Of a stretch of 47,195 nt of DNA, positions 31,205 to 39,636 are shown piece after piece; position 1 is the stretch's first letter, and every line of letters starts with the position of its first letter. The position numbers and the translations under genes are program-made. Source of the stretch: Clostridia bacterium (GTDB taxonomy: Bacteria; Bacillota; Clostridia; Lachnospirales; Lachnospiraceae); assembly GCA_910576205.1 (NCBI GenBank), contig CAJTHL010000022.1, positions 1-47,195 on the forward strand. The letters run 5' to 3'. The notes under the pieces were generated by a model. It ran no database searches, had not been told where the DNA came from, and saw only the letters and a list, made by a program, of their open reading frames with translations.

Positions 31205-32125
31205 CTATGCCTTGTATTCAATAGGCTTTGAAAGCTGCATGATCCGCGTAAAGGAAAACAGGACGATGGCAGCACAGATGGCGAGGGTGATCTTGCCGGG
31301 CAGGGAGAACATCAGCGTCTCGAACCAGGAACGGTTGAGTACATATAAGAGCGGGATGTTGCCCACCACCAGGAACATCATGGTGATGGCCTCTTTCTTC
31401 GGCTCATTGATGATGGCTTCCAGCTCTGACTGGATGATCCGCATGTCGGAGAACTTCTGTACCGTAAAGGTCAGTGTATTTTTCATGCTCCGGTCGCTCT
31501 GGCACTGGATCAGGGTATTGCACCATTCATGGAAGATCCGGTTGGGCACCTTCATCTTCAGGGTGTTGATGGTAGAGGTCATATTGGCATTGAGCATCTC
31601 CGATTCTGTAATGAACGCCTCAAAATGGGACTTTACAGGAGGGTTCAGGTAAGGGATGTTTTCGCGCACTGCCTTTAACAGGTCTCCGCTTCTTAAGTAG
31701 GAGGTGGTGATGACGGATATGGCCGTCTCCAGCTCCTCATTCAGGTGCTTTTTATAGGCAGCTGCCGTGGAGCGCAGATACCATACCGGAGCAAAAGCAA
31801 ACCCTGCGCCCAGGATCGGGATCAAAAACGGGTTATTCAAAAGCAGGGAAGTCACAGCTCCCAGGGCAAACAAAAGGATGGATACCCTTTTGACAAGCGT
31901 GAACCGCCCCTGCCGCCCGGTGGCCGCAAGAAGCTGCTCCACCTCCAGTGTTTCACGGTTGAAGAAGCCTTTCGCGGGTTTTCCCAGAAGCGCATCCACG
32001 TCGTCCTGCAGCGTGGTTTTCTGCGACTGGGAGAGTACATGGAAAAAGTCATTGAACCGGACGGCAAACAGGGTAAAAAGCCCATTAACAATCAGCAGGA
32101 ACAGGATGATCTGTATCCACTGCAT
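31205..32125 (-). CDS. tadB: TadB-like type II secretion F-domain membrane protein
   Basis: 306 aa from the ATG at 32125 (AGGAGGTGC upstream); its start lies inside the end of the TadA gene, overlapping by 41 nt. The N-terminus is a membrane helix (IQIILFLLIVNGLFTLF), two further helices lie near 85-130, and the cytoplasmic domain (LNEELETAISVITTSYLRSGDLLKAVREN) shows the T2SSF pattern. A C-terminal helix (GKITLAICAAIVLFSF) ends it. It partners the TadC-like protein at the membrane platform. Confidence 0.85.
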   Translation of the reverse strand: MQWIQIILFLLIVNGLFTLFAVRFNDFFHVLSQSQKTTLQDDVDALLGKPAKGFFNRETLEVEQLLAATGRQGRFTLVKRVSILLFALGAVTSLLLNNPFLIPILGAGFAFAPVWYLRSTAAAYKKHLNEELETAISVITTSYLRSGDLLKAVRENIPYLNPPVKSHFEAFITESEMLNANMTSTINTLKMKVPNRIFHEWCNTLIQCQSDRSMKNTLTFTVQKFSDMRIIQSELEAIINEPKKEAITMMFLVVGNIPLLYVLNRSWFETLMFSLPGKITLAICAAIVLFSFTRIMQLSKPIEYKA

Positions 32126-33515
32126 GTGCTGCACCTCCTTTCCTGGTTTTTCTGGCGGCGGGTTTTGTAAGGAATGGGGCAAGTTTCCCTGCAGGGATGC
32201 CGTTATCCAGCATCCGTCTCTTCAGGGTATCTGAGATACCGCCCAGCTTCCGGTGCTTTCCTACCACAGTGATATTCCCATCCGCCCCGGTACAGTTATC
32301 CGTCACATCATACTGGTAAAGGGGGCGGTAGAGGAGCTGCCCGTCCCGGAAATCCTCCCCCTCGATGATCTGCATGATCTTCCGGCTCCCATCCTCCAGC
32401 TGTTTCGTGAATACTACGATGGGATAGGCTTCCACCATGATCTGCATCAGGATCTCATCCGCCATGTTGTATTTCCGTTTAGCCAGAGTCATCATCCTGC
32501 GGTAGGTGGATTCCGAGGAGTTGGAGTGGATGGTGGTCACCACGGTATGCCCGGTACGGGAGCTTTCCGCTACGGACAATGCTTCCTTTGCGGAACGCAT
32601 CTCACCTACGCCGATGACATCCGGGTGCTTGCGCAGGACACGCTCTAAAAGAAGGTCCTGGTCGATGTCAAGGGACGGGTTCTCATGGGGCCTGGTGAGT
32701 AGGTGGACCACACTGTTTAAGGCATGCCCCTCCCCATCCCGCCTGATCAGGTCAAATTCACGGCTCCCCTCCTCAATGGTGATGAGCCTGCGGTTATCCG
32801 GGACCATGGACAGAAGCCAGCTCATGATCGTGGTCTTCCCGGAACCGGTGCTTCCTGCGATACAGACAGACACGCCGTACCGGATACAGCAGGTCAGAAG
32901 GTCCAGCATCTCATCGGTAGCAGAGCCGGAGGCGGTGAGCTTCTCCCTGGAGACCGTCTGCTGGTTGACGATACGGATGGAGGCATTGATGCCCACTTCC
33001 GCATCCACAATGGGCGTCTTGTCCACAGAGATACGGATATTCTTGTCAAGGAAGCCGATGACGGAGGGCATGGTGTCGTCGATGACCATGCCGCAGGTAT
33101 TTAAGAGGCGCCTGGTCACGTCAATGGCGTGCTGGGGGGACTGGAACCGGTCCGGGATCTTCATGGAGCGCCCGCCGCTCATGATCACTTCAATATCATC
33201 ATAGGCGTTGACATTGACCTCCTCCACGCCGGGGCGGTAGATCCATTTCTTTAAAAAAGAGATCCCGGCCATATCCTCATAGAGGGTGTCGCACAGCTCT
33301 TCTGTGGTCATGCCTTCCATATGGTAGGAGCGGCTGAGGATATACTGGCAGATAAATTCCCGCAAAAGCTTCCTTGCCTCTTCCTGGTTGCCTTCTGTGG
33401 TCAGCTTGTCCGCGTGCCTGGAGGTGCAGTATTTCTGCACATCATCCAAGATCTGGTCGTAAGACAGGGTTTCCTGCTTTGCGGCGGTAAAAAACATATC
33501 ATTTAAAGATTCCAC
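32085..33515 (-). CDS. tadA: TadA/CpaF-type pilus assembly ATPase
   Basis: 476 aa from the GTG at 33515, which has AGGAG 10 nt upstream; an internal ATG at 33497 is the alternative. Motifs: Walker A GSTGSGKT (221-228), Asp box/Walker B region VIGVGEMRSAKEAL (300-312) and His box TGHTVVTTIHSNS (321-333), all in the spacing of the GspE/VirB11/CpaF secretion ATPases. The N-terminal 150 residues match the CpaF extension (FLKKWIYRPGVEEVNVN). It powers pilus assembly or DNA-uptake/transfer pore action with TadB and TadC. Its start overlaps the TadZ gene stop by 17 nt. Gene order TadZ-TadA-TadB-TadC is that of tad loci. Confidence 0.9.
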   Translation of the reverse strand: MESLNDMFFTAAKQETLSYDQILDDVQKYCTSRHADKLTTEGNQEEARKLLREFICQYILSRSYHMEGMTTEELCDTLYEDMAGISFLKKWIYRPGVEEVNVNAYDDIEVIMSGGRSMKIPDRFQSPQHAIDVTRRLLNTCGMVIDDTMPSVIGFLDKNIRISVDKTPIVDAEVGINASIRIVNQQTVSREKLTASGSATDEMLDLLTCCIRYGVSVCIAGSTGSGKTTIMSWLLSMVPDNRRLITIEEGSREFDLIRRDGEGHALNSVVHLLTRPHENPSLDIDQDLLLERVLRKHPDVIGVGEMRSAKEALSVAESSRTGHTVVTTIHSNSSESTYRRMMTLAKRKYNMADEILMQIMVEAYPIVVFTKQLEDGSRKIMQIIEGEDFRDGQLLYRPLYQYDVTDNCTGADGNITVVGKHRKLGGISDTLKRRMLDNGIPAGKLAPFLTKPAARKTRKGGAAHAVDTDHPVPADC

Positions 33516-34410
33516 GGCGTCTTCGCTCCTTTCCGGCAGTTTTCGCCTGCCTGTATTTTTTGAATGTCCTGCCTGCATCCGGTTCTTCCCATTCAGCCTC
33601 CTCTTCCTCTTCATAAGGCTCCTGGAATTCTCCCTCTTCGGTTTCATAAGGTTCCCCGGTATTCTCGTCCTCCGGCTCCGGTTCCTCCAGGCGCCCTTTC
33701 ACAAGCTTCAGGGAATTGATATAGCGCTGGTTGCAGTAGGCCAGTGTCTTGAACATCTGTCCGCTGGTACCGCAGCGCTCGATCTCCTTTGCATAGGGGA
33801 GCAGCCCGTCAAAGCCGCCGATCAGGTGGTCCATCTCATCGATGGCATGGAAGGGGCGGGCAAGGCCGGCAAGCGTCAGGTGGTCGCGGTAATGGAATTT
33901 CTCATCCGTCAGAAGCGGTTTGTGGGCGCGCAGGTAGTTAAGGCCCCGCAGGTCGGGGGTGATGATGCGCACAACAAGGTCTGCCGCTTCGATGGCAGTG
34001 GGCGTAAAAAAGTTCAGCATATTGGAGCTGCAGTCCAGGATGATGAAATCCACAAGCTTTGATGCCTCAGAGATGAAGGTCCTGATCTTTTCATATTTCA
34101 GCTCCGGGTAGGAGAAGGGGTTCTCACCGGCTGCATAGCCCATGACGCCGATGAACGGGTACTCCTTTAAGAGGACGACGCGCTCTGCCACCAGTGCGGT
34201 ATTGATCTCCAGGCCTGTGAGCACATTTCCGATGGAAGCGGAAGCTTCCAGGATGCGCTCCGGCATCCAGACCGGCAGCATGGGAGTGCTGGAGTCTGCA
34301 TTGATGATGAGGGCTTTTTCCTTGCCTGCCGTAAGTACCTTTGCCAGGTTGCAGCAGAACATGGATTTCCCGCAGCCTGGGTTTCCCCAGACAGTGATGA
34401 TTTTAGACAT
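33499..34410 (-). CDS. tadZ: TadZ/CpaE-like ParA-family ATPase
   Basis: 303 aa. The P-loop GNPGCGKS at about 9-16 has the ParA/MinD core but the first Lys of the deviant Walker A signature (KGGxGK) is replaced, so nucleotide hydrolysis may differ. Strands KALIINADSST (switch) and FIILDCSSN (Walker B-like) complete the fold. A C-terminal tail of about 70 residues is extremely acidic (EEPEPEDENTGEPYETEEGEFQ), then turns basic, an unusual extension. TadZ proteins locate Tad machines in the cell. Lies between CpaB and TadA genes. Confidence 0.82.
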   Translation of the reverse strand: MSKIITVWGNPGCGKSMFCCNLAKVLTAGKEKALIINADSSTPMLPVWMPERILEASASIGNVLTGLEINTALVAERVVLLKEYPFIGVMGYAAGENPFSYPELKYEKIRTFISEASKLVDFIILDCSSNMLNFFTPTAIEAADLVVRIITPDLRGLNYLRAHKPLLTDEKFHYRDHLTLAGLARPFHAIDEMDHLIGGFDGLLPYAKEIERCGTSGQMFKTLAYCNQRYINSLKLVKGRLEEPEPEDENTGEPYETEEGEFQEPYEEEEEAEWEEPDAGRTFKKYRQAKTAGKERRRRGIFK

Positions 34411-34424
34411 ATGCGTTCCCTCCC

Positions 34425-35300
34425 TTATTCCTCTTCCGTGTCTTCTGTACTGCTTTCATCCTCAGCCGTCTGTGCATCCTCTGACTCTGTGCCGGCATCT
34501 GTATCTGCAGTTTCGGAAGGCTTGTCTTTGGCATCCATGGAAGGCTCCAGAGTTTCCTCTTCCGTTCCGTCCCCATAAAGGGTGAGCAGGATCTCGCCCT
34601 GACGGCCCAGCAGCTCCTCTGCCAGTTTTTCGTTCCCCCTTGTGATCAGTGCCACATGCAGCCTTCCCTCATTTTCATATCTGGTCAGGAGCAGGGCCTG
34701 CTCCGGTGTGGCAAGGACCGTGATCGTGGCGGTCTGCTGGCGCTCCTCATCCTCTTCCGGAGGTGTGGTGTAATCTACATCAAGCCCCTTGGAGTCCGTG
34801 ATGGACAGGACTTTGACAAAACGCAGCTCCGGGATGTCCGTGACAGGCTCCAGCTCATTATCGTCGTCGTAATGGTACAGGCGGATGATATCCCCTCCCT
34901 GGAGCTTGTCCGAGAGGGCGGTGGCAAGTGTCTGGGCAGTAATGGAGATGGCCACCATGCCGTCCGGGATCCCGTTGAGGGAAAGGTCGGAGGACAGGGG
35001 GACGCTGCTGACCTTCTCCGGAAGGATATAGTCTCCGGGAAACAGGTCCGTGGCTGCATAGGTCCCGATGACGTCCTGTGTCTGCCGGGCCACGCTGTCC
35101 GGCAGGTTGAATCCCCCGACCTCTGCCAGCTCCACGTCATCTGCGGTGATGAGGGTTCCGCGGGGGACTGCATTTTTCATGCGGGCGATCCCGCAGGTGC
35201 TGCTGGTTTTGCTGGTGACGGCAGGTATGGCGATAAAAGCGATAACGGCAGCAAGGACAATGCTTAAGATGCCGTAGATAAAACGGTTGTTCATTTTCAT
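34425..35300 (-). CDS. cpaB: CpaB/RcpC-like SAF-domain pilus protein
   Basis: 291 aa with AAGGAGATATC upstream of the ATG. One N-terminal membrane helix (GILSIVLAAVIAFIAIPAV) is followed by a SAF domain (residues about 40-105: NAVPRGTLITADDVELAEVGGFNLPDSV and the FPGDYILPEKV pair), then a second beta-rich domain and an acidic low-complexity tail rich in Glu/Thr/Asp. CpaB proteins in Tad systems sit at the outside of the membrane and contact the cell wall. The final 60 residues are a likely disordered wall-spanning or cytosolic tail. Confidence 0.82.
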   Translation of the reverse strand: MKMNNRFIYGILSIVLAAVIAFIAIPAVTSKTSSTCGIARMKNAVPRGTLITADDVELAEVGGFNLPDSVARQTQDVIGTYAATDLFPGDYILPEKVSSVPLSSDLSLNGIPDGMVAISITAQTLATALSDKLQGGDIIRLYHYDDDNELEPVTDIPELRFVKVLSITDSKGLDVDYTTPPEEDEERQQTATITVLATPEQALLLTRYENEGRLHVALITRGNEKLAEELLGRQGEILLTLYGDGTEEETLEPSMDAKDKPSETADTDAGTESEDAQTAEDESSTEDTEEE

Positions 35301-35314
35301 GGGATGATATCTCC

Positions 35315-35428
35315 TTATCGGTTATTGTCTAAAAAATGGTAAATATCCCGCATAAGCAGGGTTACGGTGGCGCTGAGGCCGCATAAAACAGCCAGTATGC
35401 CGGCTGAAAGCAACAGGATCAGTTTCAT
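35315..35428 (-). CDS. 37-aa single-helix membrane protein
   Basis: ATG at 35426-35428, with AAAGGAGGAACTTT before it (an excellent ribosome-binding site); stop TAA at 35315-35317, 14 nt before the CpaB gene. The product MKLILLLSAGILAVLCGLSATV followed by TLLMRDIYHFLDNNR is a signal-anchor helix with a short polar tail. Too short for routine gene calls. Position between prepilin peptidase and cpaB suggests a pilus-assembly accessory protein. Confidence 0.7.
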   Translation of the reverse strand: MKLILLLSAGILAVLCGLSATVTLLMRDIYHFLDNNR

Positions 35429-35447
35429 AAAGTTCCTCCTTTTTGTA

Positions 35448-35897
35448 TCAGGCGGGCAGCATCAGCAGGATGTATAAAAAGCTGCCCCAGAAAATGTAAG
35501 GCGCAAACGGAATATGTTCATGTCTTTCCCTGCGGAACAGGGACTGCAGCCCCATATGCAGAAGGACAAAGATGCAGGATAAAGCCAGGACAGCCATCAG
35601 CCCTGATGCACCGAAGGGGATGCCAAGGAGGGCTGCCAGCTTGATGTCCCCACCCCCGATGCCGCCTCCGGTCGCAAGGGAGACGGTGAGCAGGAGCAGG
35701 AAGCCGCAGAGAGCTCCGAGGAAGCAGCGCAGGAGGACCAGACAGGCAGGCATCTCCTGGAGGGCAGCCGGGATGTATAAAAGGCACCATGGGAGGAACG
35801 CAAGCAGGGCGGCATTGCGGATCCGGTGGTGCCTGTGGTCATAGGCCGCAAACCCCAGAAGGAATACCAGGGTGATGGCGTGGTAGTAAAAAAGCAT
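35448..35897 (-). CDS. tadV: Prepilin peptidase (TadV/CpaA, A24 family)
   Basis: 149 aa from the ATG at 35897, overlapping the upstream gene stop. Four to five membrane helices. Two active-site Asp residues are recognisable: D in AYDHRHHRIRN (about residue 19) and D in GGGDIKLAALLGIPFG (about 80), the GxGD-type motif. It removes the leader from Tad pilins at a site near the membrane. The reader should note that no good ribosome-binding site precedes it; its translation is probably coupled to the preceding gene (TAG/ATG overlap). Confidence 0.85.
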   Translation of the reverse strand: MLFYYHAITLVFLLGFAAYDHRHHRIRNAALLAFLPWCLLYIPAALQEMPACLVLLRCFLGALCGFLLLLTVSLATGGGIGGGDIKLAALLGIPFGASGLMAVLALSCIFVLLHMGLQSLFRRERHEHIPFAPYIFWGSFLYILLMLPA

Positions 35898-35898
35898 C

Positions 35899-37614
35899 CT
35901 ACTCACGTTTGCTGTACCAGTCATCGAACAGGCTGCCCTGGATCTGTACGGAGTCATTCACATTGACGGAGAGCATCCCGGAGGGCGTCCACGCATCTAT
36001 GATATAGGTGTATACGGTGTAGGAGGTGCCATCCGGAAACCATACCGGTGTGAAATGCACGTTCCGGTTATAGGTGGAAAATTCATTGGCTTTAAAGGCA
36101 AACACTGCATTCATTCCCCCGCTGCAGGACAAAAGCCTCCAGTAATCCTTATAGGAGAATTCCGGGAAATACGATACGCCTGTCTGGGCGGGAGCGTAAT
36201 GGCTTAAGGGGGCATTTGCCGAGAACCGCGCTGTGGCGGCCTCTTTGATGCCATAACCGCTTTTCATGTTGTCGCCTTGGGCGGTCGGTACAATATCATC
36301 CGGGTGGATCTCCATGGAGCCGCTTAAGGAGGCGGAATATCCCGTGGAGGTGAAGACATAATAGCCGTGGTCTTCATAATGCCCATGGTTTTTGCCGCAT
36401 CCGGCCGAGCAGCTGGACTTATGCCCCGTGCTTACCCATACCCATACGGGCTTCCACCTTGCGCTCCACACGCTCCAGGAGGCGGATGTCTTCTGGGGAT
36501 TGGAAGGCAGGGAGGGCAGGGAAAAATGAGGGTTGACATCCGTTGCCATGGGATCCGGGGGCAGGTTTTCTTCCAGGGAGACGATCCGCGCGGTAAAGCT
36601 GGTCTTTGCAGTGGATGCCCCGCTTACGGATGCCTGGATCGTCAGGACAGTCGGTTCCATTGGAGTATGCCATTTGGCCCATACGACCTGGGAGCCTCCT
36701 GCAGGCATGACAATGTTGTTCACGGTATAGCTCCTGCCGTTTATATGGAAGGTAACACTGGCAGGGTTGTCAGGGTTGACCTCCCGGCTGCTGGTCAGGG
36801 TAATGCTGGTGATGACATCCGTATCCACGCGGTAGGTATAGTCCGTGGCCTCCAGTTCAGCGGCCGGGACTTCCTTATAAGTCACGATGCCGATACCGAG
36901 GGCGGACAGGATCTCCGCATCAGATACCTTTCCGCTGGTCGTCCCGCCCCATGCAGGGTAGCCCAGGTCAGGGGTTTCCAGGAAAATGGAAAGGGGCAGG
37001 TTCTGGTGTGTAAGGCTGGGCAGTTTGCTGCGCAGGGTTCCCCCGGACATCTGGTTATACAGGGCTGCTTCCGTAGCAGTCATGGCATAATTGCGGCCGC
37101 CGTGGGTAAAGTAGGCGATGGGCTCTATGACCAGCTTGTAGGAGCCGGAGACCAGCTCCTCAAATGCAATCCCTGCTTTGGAGGCAACGAGCTGTGCCGT
37201 GTACTCAGAACAGAAATAGCGCCGGATCGCCTCGATGCTTGCTTTGGAAGAGGTGCCGCTGATGATGCGGGGCAGCGGCGTCACCGGCCGGGAGCAGATA
37301 TAGGAGCCCCCTGGCGAGAGGGAAGCGCCGGAGGTATACTGGAGCTTGCATACATGCCCGAAGTTGATGGTGGCATTGGGGATGCTGGAGTTGGTCAGGT
37401 CAAAGGGGGTGGAGGCCACGCTCCCGCTGGTGGTGACTACGGTGACGCGTACCCCATCCTGGCTATGCCAGACATCTGTTTTGGTGCCGCTGCCCATCCC
37501 GCCGCCACCGCCGTCGATGTTCCCTTCCCCGGTAGCCAGTACGGTCATGCCAGTGGATAACACCAGGATGAGCGCCAGGATAAGTGGAAAAATGGTTTTC
37601 TGCAGTTGTTTCAT
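35899..37614 (-). CDS. Large secreted protein with Ig-like segments, function unknown
   Basis: 571 aa. Signal peptide: basic N-terminus, hydrophobic LILALILVLSTGMTVLATGE, with cleavage likely after VLA (about residue 28), then a Gly-rich segment. The mature part is beta-rich with repeated Ser/Thr/Gly and several aromatic motifs (VWHSQDGVRVTVV, SVTFHINGRSYTVN), plus a Cys-containing region (CSAGCGKNHGHYEDHGYYV). It has no LPxTG or C-terminal anchor. In a Tad operon it is a candidate for a surface-exposed tip or adhesin contacting the recipient cell. The first ATG follows GGAGG at a normal distance. Confidence 0.78.
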   Translation of the reverse strand: MKQLQKTIFPLILALILVLSTGMTVLATGEGNIDGGGGGMGSGTKTDVWHSQDGVRVTVVTTSGSVASTPFDLTNSSIPNATINFGHVCKLQYTSGASLSPGGSYICSRPVTPLPRIISGTSSKASIEAIRRYFCSEYTAQLVASKAGIAFEELVSGSYKLVIEPIAYFTHGGRNYAMTATEAALYNQMSGGTLRSKLPSLTHQNLPLSIFLETPDLGYPAWGGTTSGKVSDAEILSALGIGIVTYKEVPAAELEATDYTYRVDTDVITSITLTSSREVNPDNPASVTFHINGRSYTVNNIVMPAGGSQVVWAKWHTPMEPTVLTIQASVSGASTAKTSFTARIVSLEENLPPDPMATDVNPHFSLPSLPSNPQKTSASWSVWSARWKPVWVWVSTGHKSSCSAGCGKNHGHYEDHGYYVFTSTGYSASLSGSMEIHPDDIVPTAQGDNMKSGYGIKEAATARFSANAPLSHYAPAQTGVSYFPEFSYKDYWRLLSCSGGMNAVFAFKANEFSTYNRNVHFTPVWFPDGTSYTVYTYIIDAWTPSGMLSVNVNDSVQIQGSLFDDWYSKRE

Positions 37615-37720
37615 GTGGATTTTGTTCCTCCTTCAGGCAAAAGAAAAAGACATGGGGGATTCCATGCCTTTTCCGGTGCCGGTATGATGTTTGGTAAAAG
37701 GGATACTGCCATGTTGTTTC

Positions 37721-38323
37721 TCAGCTGCCGCCCATGGTGCCGATCTGTTTGTTGATGTCGCCGCTGCTGTCAACGATATCCTGCTGGGTATCGCCTACAG
37801 GGATCCATCCAAAGACGGGATCATATACCTGCCCTGCATGTTCCGCTTCCACAACAGGTGTGGATGGAACAGGCGTTTTTCCTGCAGGTGTGGTATCCGG
37901 GGCTTTGGGCTTTGTGGTGTCTGCTGTATCCTGGGGTTCCGGTTCCTCTTCATCGTCAAAAACAGCGCCTTCCGGTGCCTGCTCCGGTTTTCCCTCTTCC
38001 GTACCGGTCCGGGCGCTGCTGTCGGAAAGGATGGCTGTGGAGCCGGAATCATCTTCGCTGATGAGCACCTGCGTCTGGTCGTCTGCGGTTCCCTCCACCT
38101 GGATAGGGCCGTCCGGAAGATTTTCCGGGCGTTCCACGTCCGTTCCGGCATTTTCCTTCCAGGTATCTGTGGCCGTGTCTGTCTGGACAGAAGAGGGGAT
38201 AAACTCTGCTTCAGGCTCTCTGGTTAAAAAATAGGCGCCTGCAAGGACGGCAAGGCTCAGTGCGGACAGGCCGCATATGGAAGCGATTTTTCTGGTATCT
38301 GTTTTTTTGTCTGTAGGTTTCAT
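37721..38323 (-). CDS. Membrane-anchored acidic protein, DUF6550-like
   Basis: 200 aa. A single N-terminal membrane helix (KIASICGLSALSLAVLAGAYFL) precedes an acidic, Pro/Thr/Glu-rich stretch (EEEPEPQDTADTTKPKAPDTTP) and a C-terminal segment VYDPVFGWIPVGDTQQ that looks folded. This plan and the VFGWIPVG-type tail match what I recall of DUF6550 proteins, found with such transfer genes. The extended tail would reach through the wall, with the small C-terminal part outside. AGGAAGG precedes the ATG; the leader holds tandem hairpins. Confidence 0.72.
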   Translation of the reverse strand: MKPTDKKTDTRKIASICGLSALSLAVLAGAYFLTREPEAEFIPSSVQTDTATDTWKENAGTDVERPENLPDGPIQVEGTADDQTQVLISEDDSGSTAILSDSSARTGTEEGKPEQAPEGAVFDDEEEPEPQDTADTTKPKAPDTTPAGKTPVPSTPVVEAEHAGQVYDPVFGWIPVGDTQQDIVDSSGDINKQIGTMGGS

Positions 38324-38342
38324 GGAAAGCTCCTTCCTTCTA

Positions 38343-38417
38343 TCTGCCTGCTTTTCAAGGCATTTTGGTACACCCTTGCGGTGTTTCTTCTGTCTGCCTG
38401 TTTTTCAAGGCATCTTG
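38343..38417 (-). repeat. Two tandem 25-bp direct repeats forming hairpins upstream of the DUF6550-like gene
   Basis: TCTGCCTGYTTTTCAAGGCATYTTG occurs at 38343-38367 and 38393-38417 (differences at 2 positions). Each contains a GCCT/AGGC stem-loop. Between them CACCCTTGCGGTG also forms a stem, so three small hairpins precede the ribosome-binding site. This could be an RNA control element or an RNase site. Confidence 0.6.
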
Positions 38418-38507
38418 AGTTTCAATAAGGCAGGTCCGGATCTGGATTCTCCGGCTGCCGGGTTTTTATTATATACGCCGGCCAGTCCCAAATGGCAACA
38501 GCTTCCT

Positions 38508-38990
38508 TTAATATTTTGTGTTATGCGAGCCGGTCAGCATAATATGCTGTGTAATGGGCGGGAAGAGGTTCCCGAACATCCAGACCCGGAAGGTTGCATC
38601 GCAGGTCACTACATATTCGATCTTGTCAGAATACTGGTTGAACTGCAGGTGGATGTTGTCTACGGTGTAATCGTCACTGGTCAGCTGTATCCGTTCCTCC
38701 ATGCCCAGGATAAAGCCGGCCCGCAGTGCTTCCTGATAGGCGGAGCTTAAATGCAGGTCTGCCATGTAGGAATCCAGGTTGGCTTCCCTCTGGGAGTGGA
38801 AGGTGTCCGCATAGATCCGGGCACTGACGTTGTTCAGTTCCATCTTGGCTGCATTCCGGATATTGATGCAGTTGATCTTGACGGAAGCGAACAGGAGCAC
38901 GAAGGCCAGGAGCATGTTGATGGCCAGGATGACGAAAACAGTGAAAAAGGAAAGGTCCCCGCGCTCATCCCGGATGATTTTTTTGTGCAT
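38508..38990 (-). CDS. TadE/TadG-like pseudopilin
   Basis: 160 aa. The start is MHKKIIRDERGDLSFFTVFVILAINMLLAFVLLF, i.e. a basic leader, an ERGD-type cleavage region, and one hydrophobic helix, which is the TadE signature. The rest is a soluble beta-rich part with two Cys (NCINIRN, VTCDATFRVW). Such minor pilins start or stabilise Tad fibres. It lies directly downstream of another TadE-like gene (12 nt gap). The prepilin peptidase in this operon probably processes it. Confidence 0.8.
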   Translation of the reverse strand: MHKKIIRDERGDLSFFTVFVILAINMLLAFVLLFASVKINCINIRNAAKMELNNVSARIYADTFHSQREANLDSYMADLHLSSAYQEALRAGFILGMEERIQLTSDDYTVDNIHLQFNQYSDKIEYVVTCDATFRVWMFGNLFPPITQHIMLTGSHNTKY

Positions 38991-39001
38991 AGGCTTCTCC
39001 T

Positions 39002-39427
39002 TTACTTCCAGTAGTGCTCGCTGACACCGGCGCCCTGGGCGCGTATGTTGATGGGCACAAGGTTGAAGCGCCAGAAACCGCCCAGATAGCAGCGCCCTGT
39101 CACCGTGACATAGAAGGGGGATCCGATCTGGATGCGGTTTGAGCTGCCGGAGCAGGAAACCTGGTAGGCCAGCCCTTCCACTTCGCTCATCTCACCGGAG
39201 AGATAGGAGAAGAGGGAATCCGTCTCCCCGCTGGTTCCGCCGTTTAACTGGATCTGCTTTACAATCTGGTCTGCCATATGGTCCATTTCCTGCTTGATGG
39301 AAATGATATGGAAGACGTTGATGATGAAAGCGATTAGGATGACGGCCACAAGGATGTAGATGAAGCTGCTGATATAAGAGGAATCTCCTCTCTCGGACAG
39401 CAGGAGCCGTTTCAGTTTTTTTCTCAA
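39002..39427 (-). CDS. TadE-like pseudopilin (DUF4320-like)
   Basis: 141 aa from a TTG at 39427 preceded by AGGAGGTGACATC. N-terminal RKKLKRLLLSERGDSSYISSFIYILVAVILIAFIINVFH shows a basic leader, SERGDS cleavage-like region and hydrophobic helix. The soluble part ends with YHVTVTGRC-type beta strands and WRFNLVPINIRAQG. This matches the DUF4320/TadE-like proteins that begin Tad-type operons in Clostridia. It is the first gene after the promoter at 39520-39549, so it heads the operon reaching down to 27 kb. Confidence 0.78.
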   Translation of the reverse strand: MRKKLKRLLLSERGDSSYISSFIYILVAVILIAFIINVFHIISIKQEMDHMADQIVKQIQLNGGTSGETDSLFSYLSGEMSEVEGLAYQVSCSGSSNRIQIGSPFYVTVTGRCYLGGFWRFNLVPINIRAQGAGVSEHYWK

Positions 39428-39447
39428 GATGTCACCTCCTGGGCAAC

Positions 39448-39485
39448 AAAAAGCAGGCGGGATCCGGGGTGGACATCCTGCCTGC
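39448..39485 (-). terminator. Leader terminator between promoter and Tad operon
   Basis: Minus strand: GCAGGC (39480-39485) pairs with GCCTGC (39453-39458), then GGAT/ATCC (75-78 with 60-63 of the 394xx block), one mismatch between, followed by T5 at 39452-39448. It stands between the promoter and the first Tad gene, so the operon may be attenuated. Confidence 0.72.
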
Positions 39486-39519
39486 GTTCGGTTGCAGTAT
39501 ATGATTTTTCACAATACCT

Positions 39520-39549
39520 ATTTTAGCATACGGGATTTACCGTGTAAAT
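39520..39549 (-). promoter_or_regulatory. Promoter of the Tad operon with a palindromic operator
   Basis: Minus strand TTTACA (39543-39548), 17-nt spacer, TAAAAT (39520-39525) with a TG extension. The palindrome ATTTACCGTGTAAAT (39535-39549) overlaps the -35, an ideal place for a repressor. Confidence 0.72.
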
Positions 39550-39636
39550 CGCAATGCTGTGCCAAGTTGGGATAGATTTGTGCCAATGTAGTGCCAAAGA
39601 GAAGTTTCAGATATTTATAAGACATTGCTTGATATA

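Noticed and set aside
35899..37614. Long plus-strand open frame (36367-37560) opposite the secreted protein
   Set aside because: It is an antisense shadow caused by the GC-rich codon pattern of the minus-strand gene, which has a signal peptide and ribosome-binding site.
37616..37716. 33-codon minus-strand frame ending with an ATGA overlap into the secreted-protein gene
   Set aside because: No ribosome-binding site before its ATG and a composition rich in Pro with no clear domain; probably a chance frame.
38436..38510. 24-codon minus-strand frame starting at an ATT codon after GGAAG, ending DLPY
   Set aside because: ATT starts are very rare and no conserved feature supports it.
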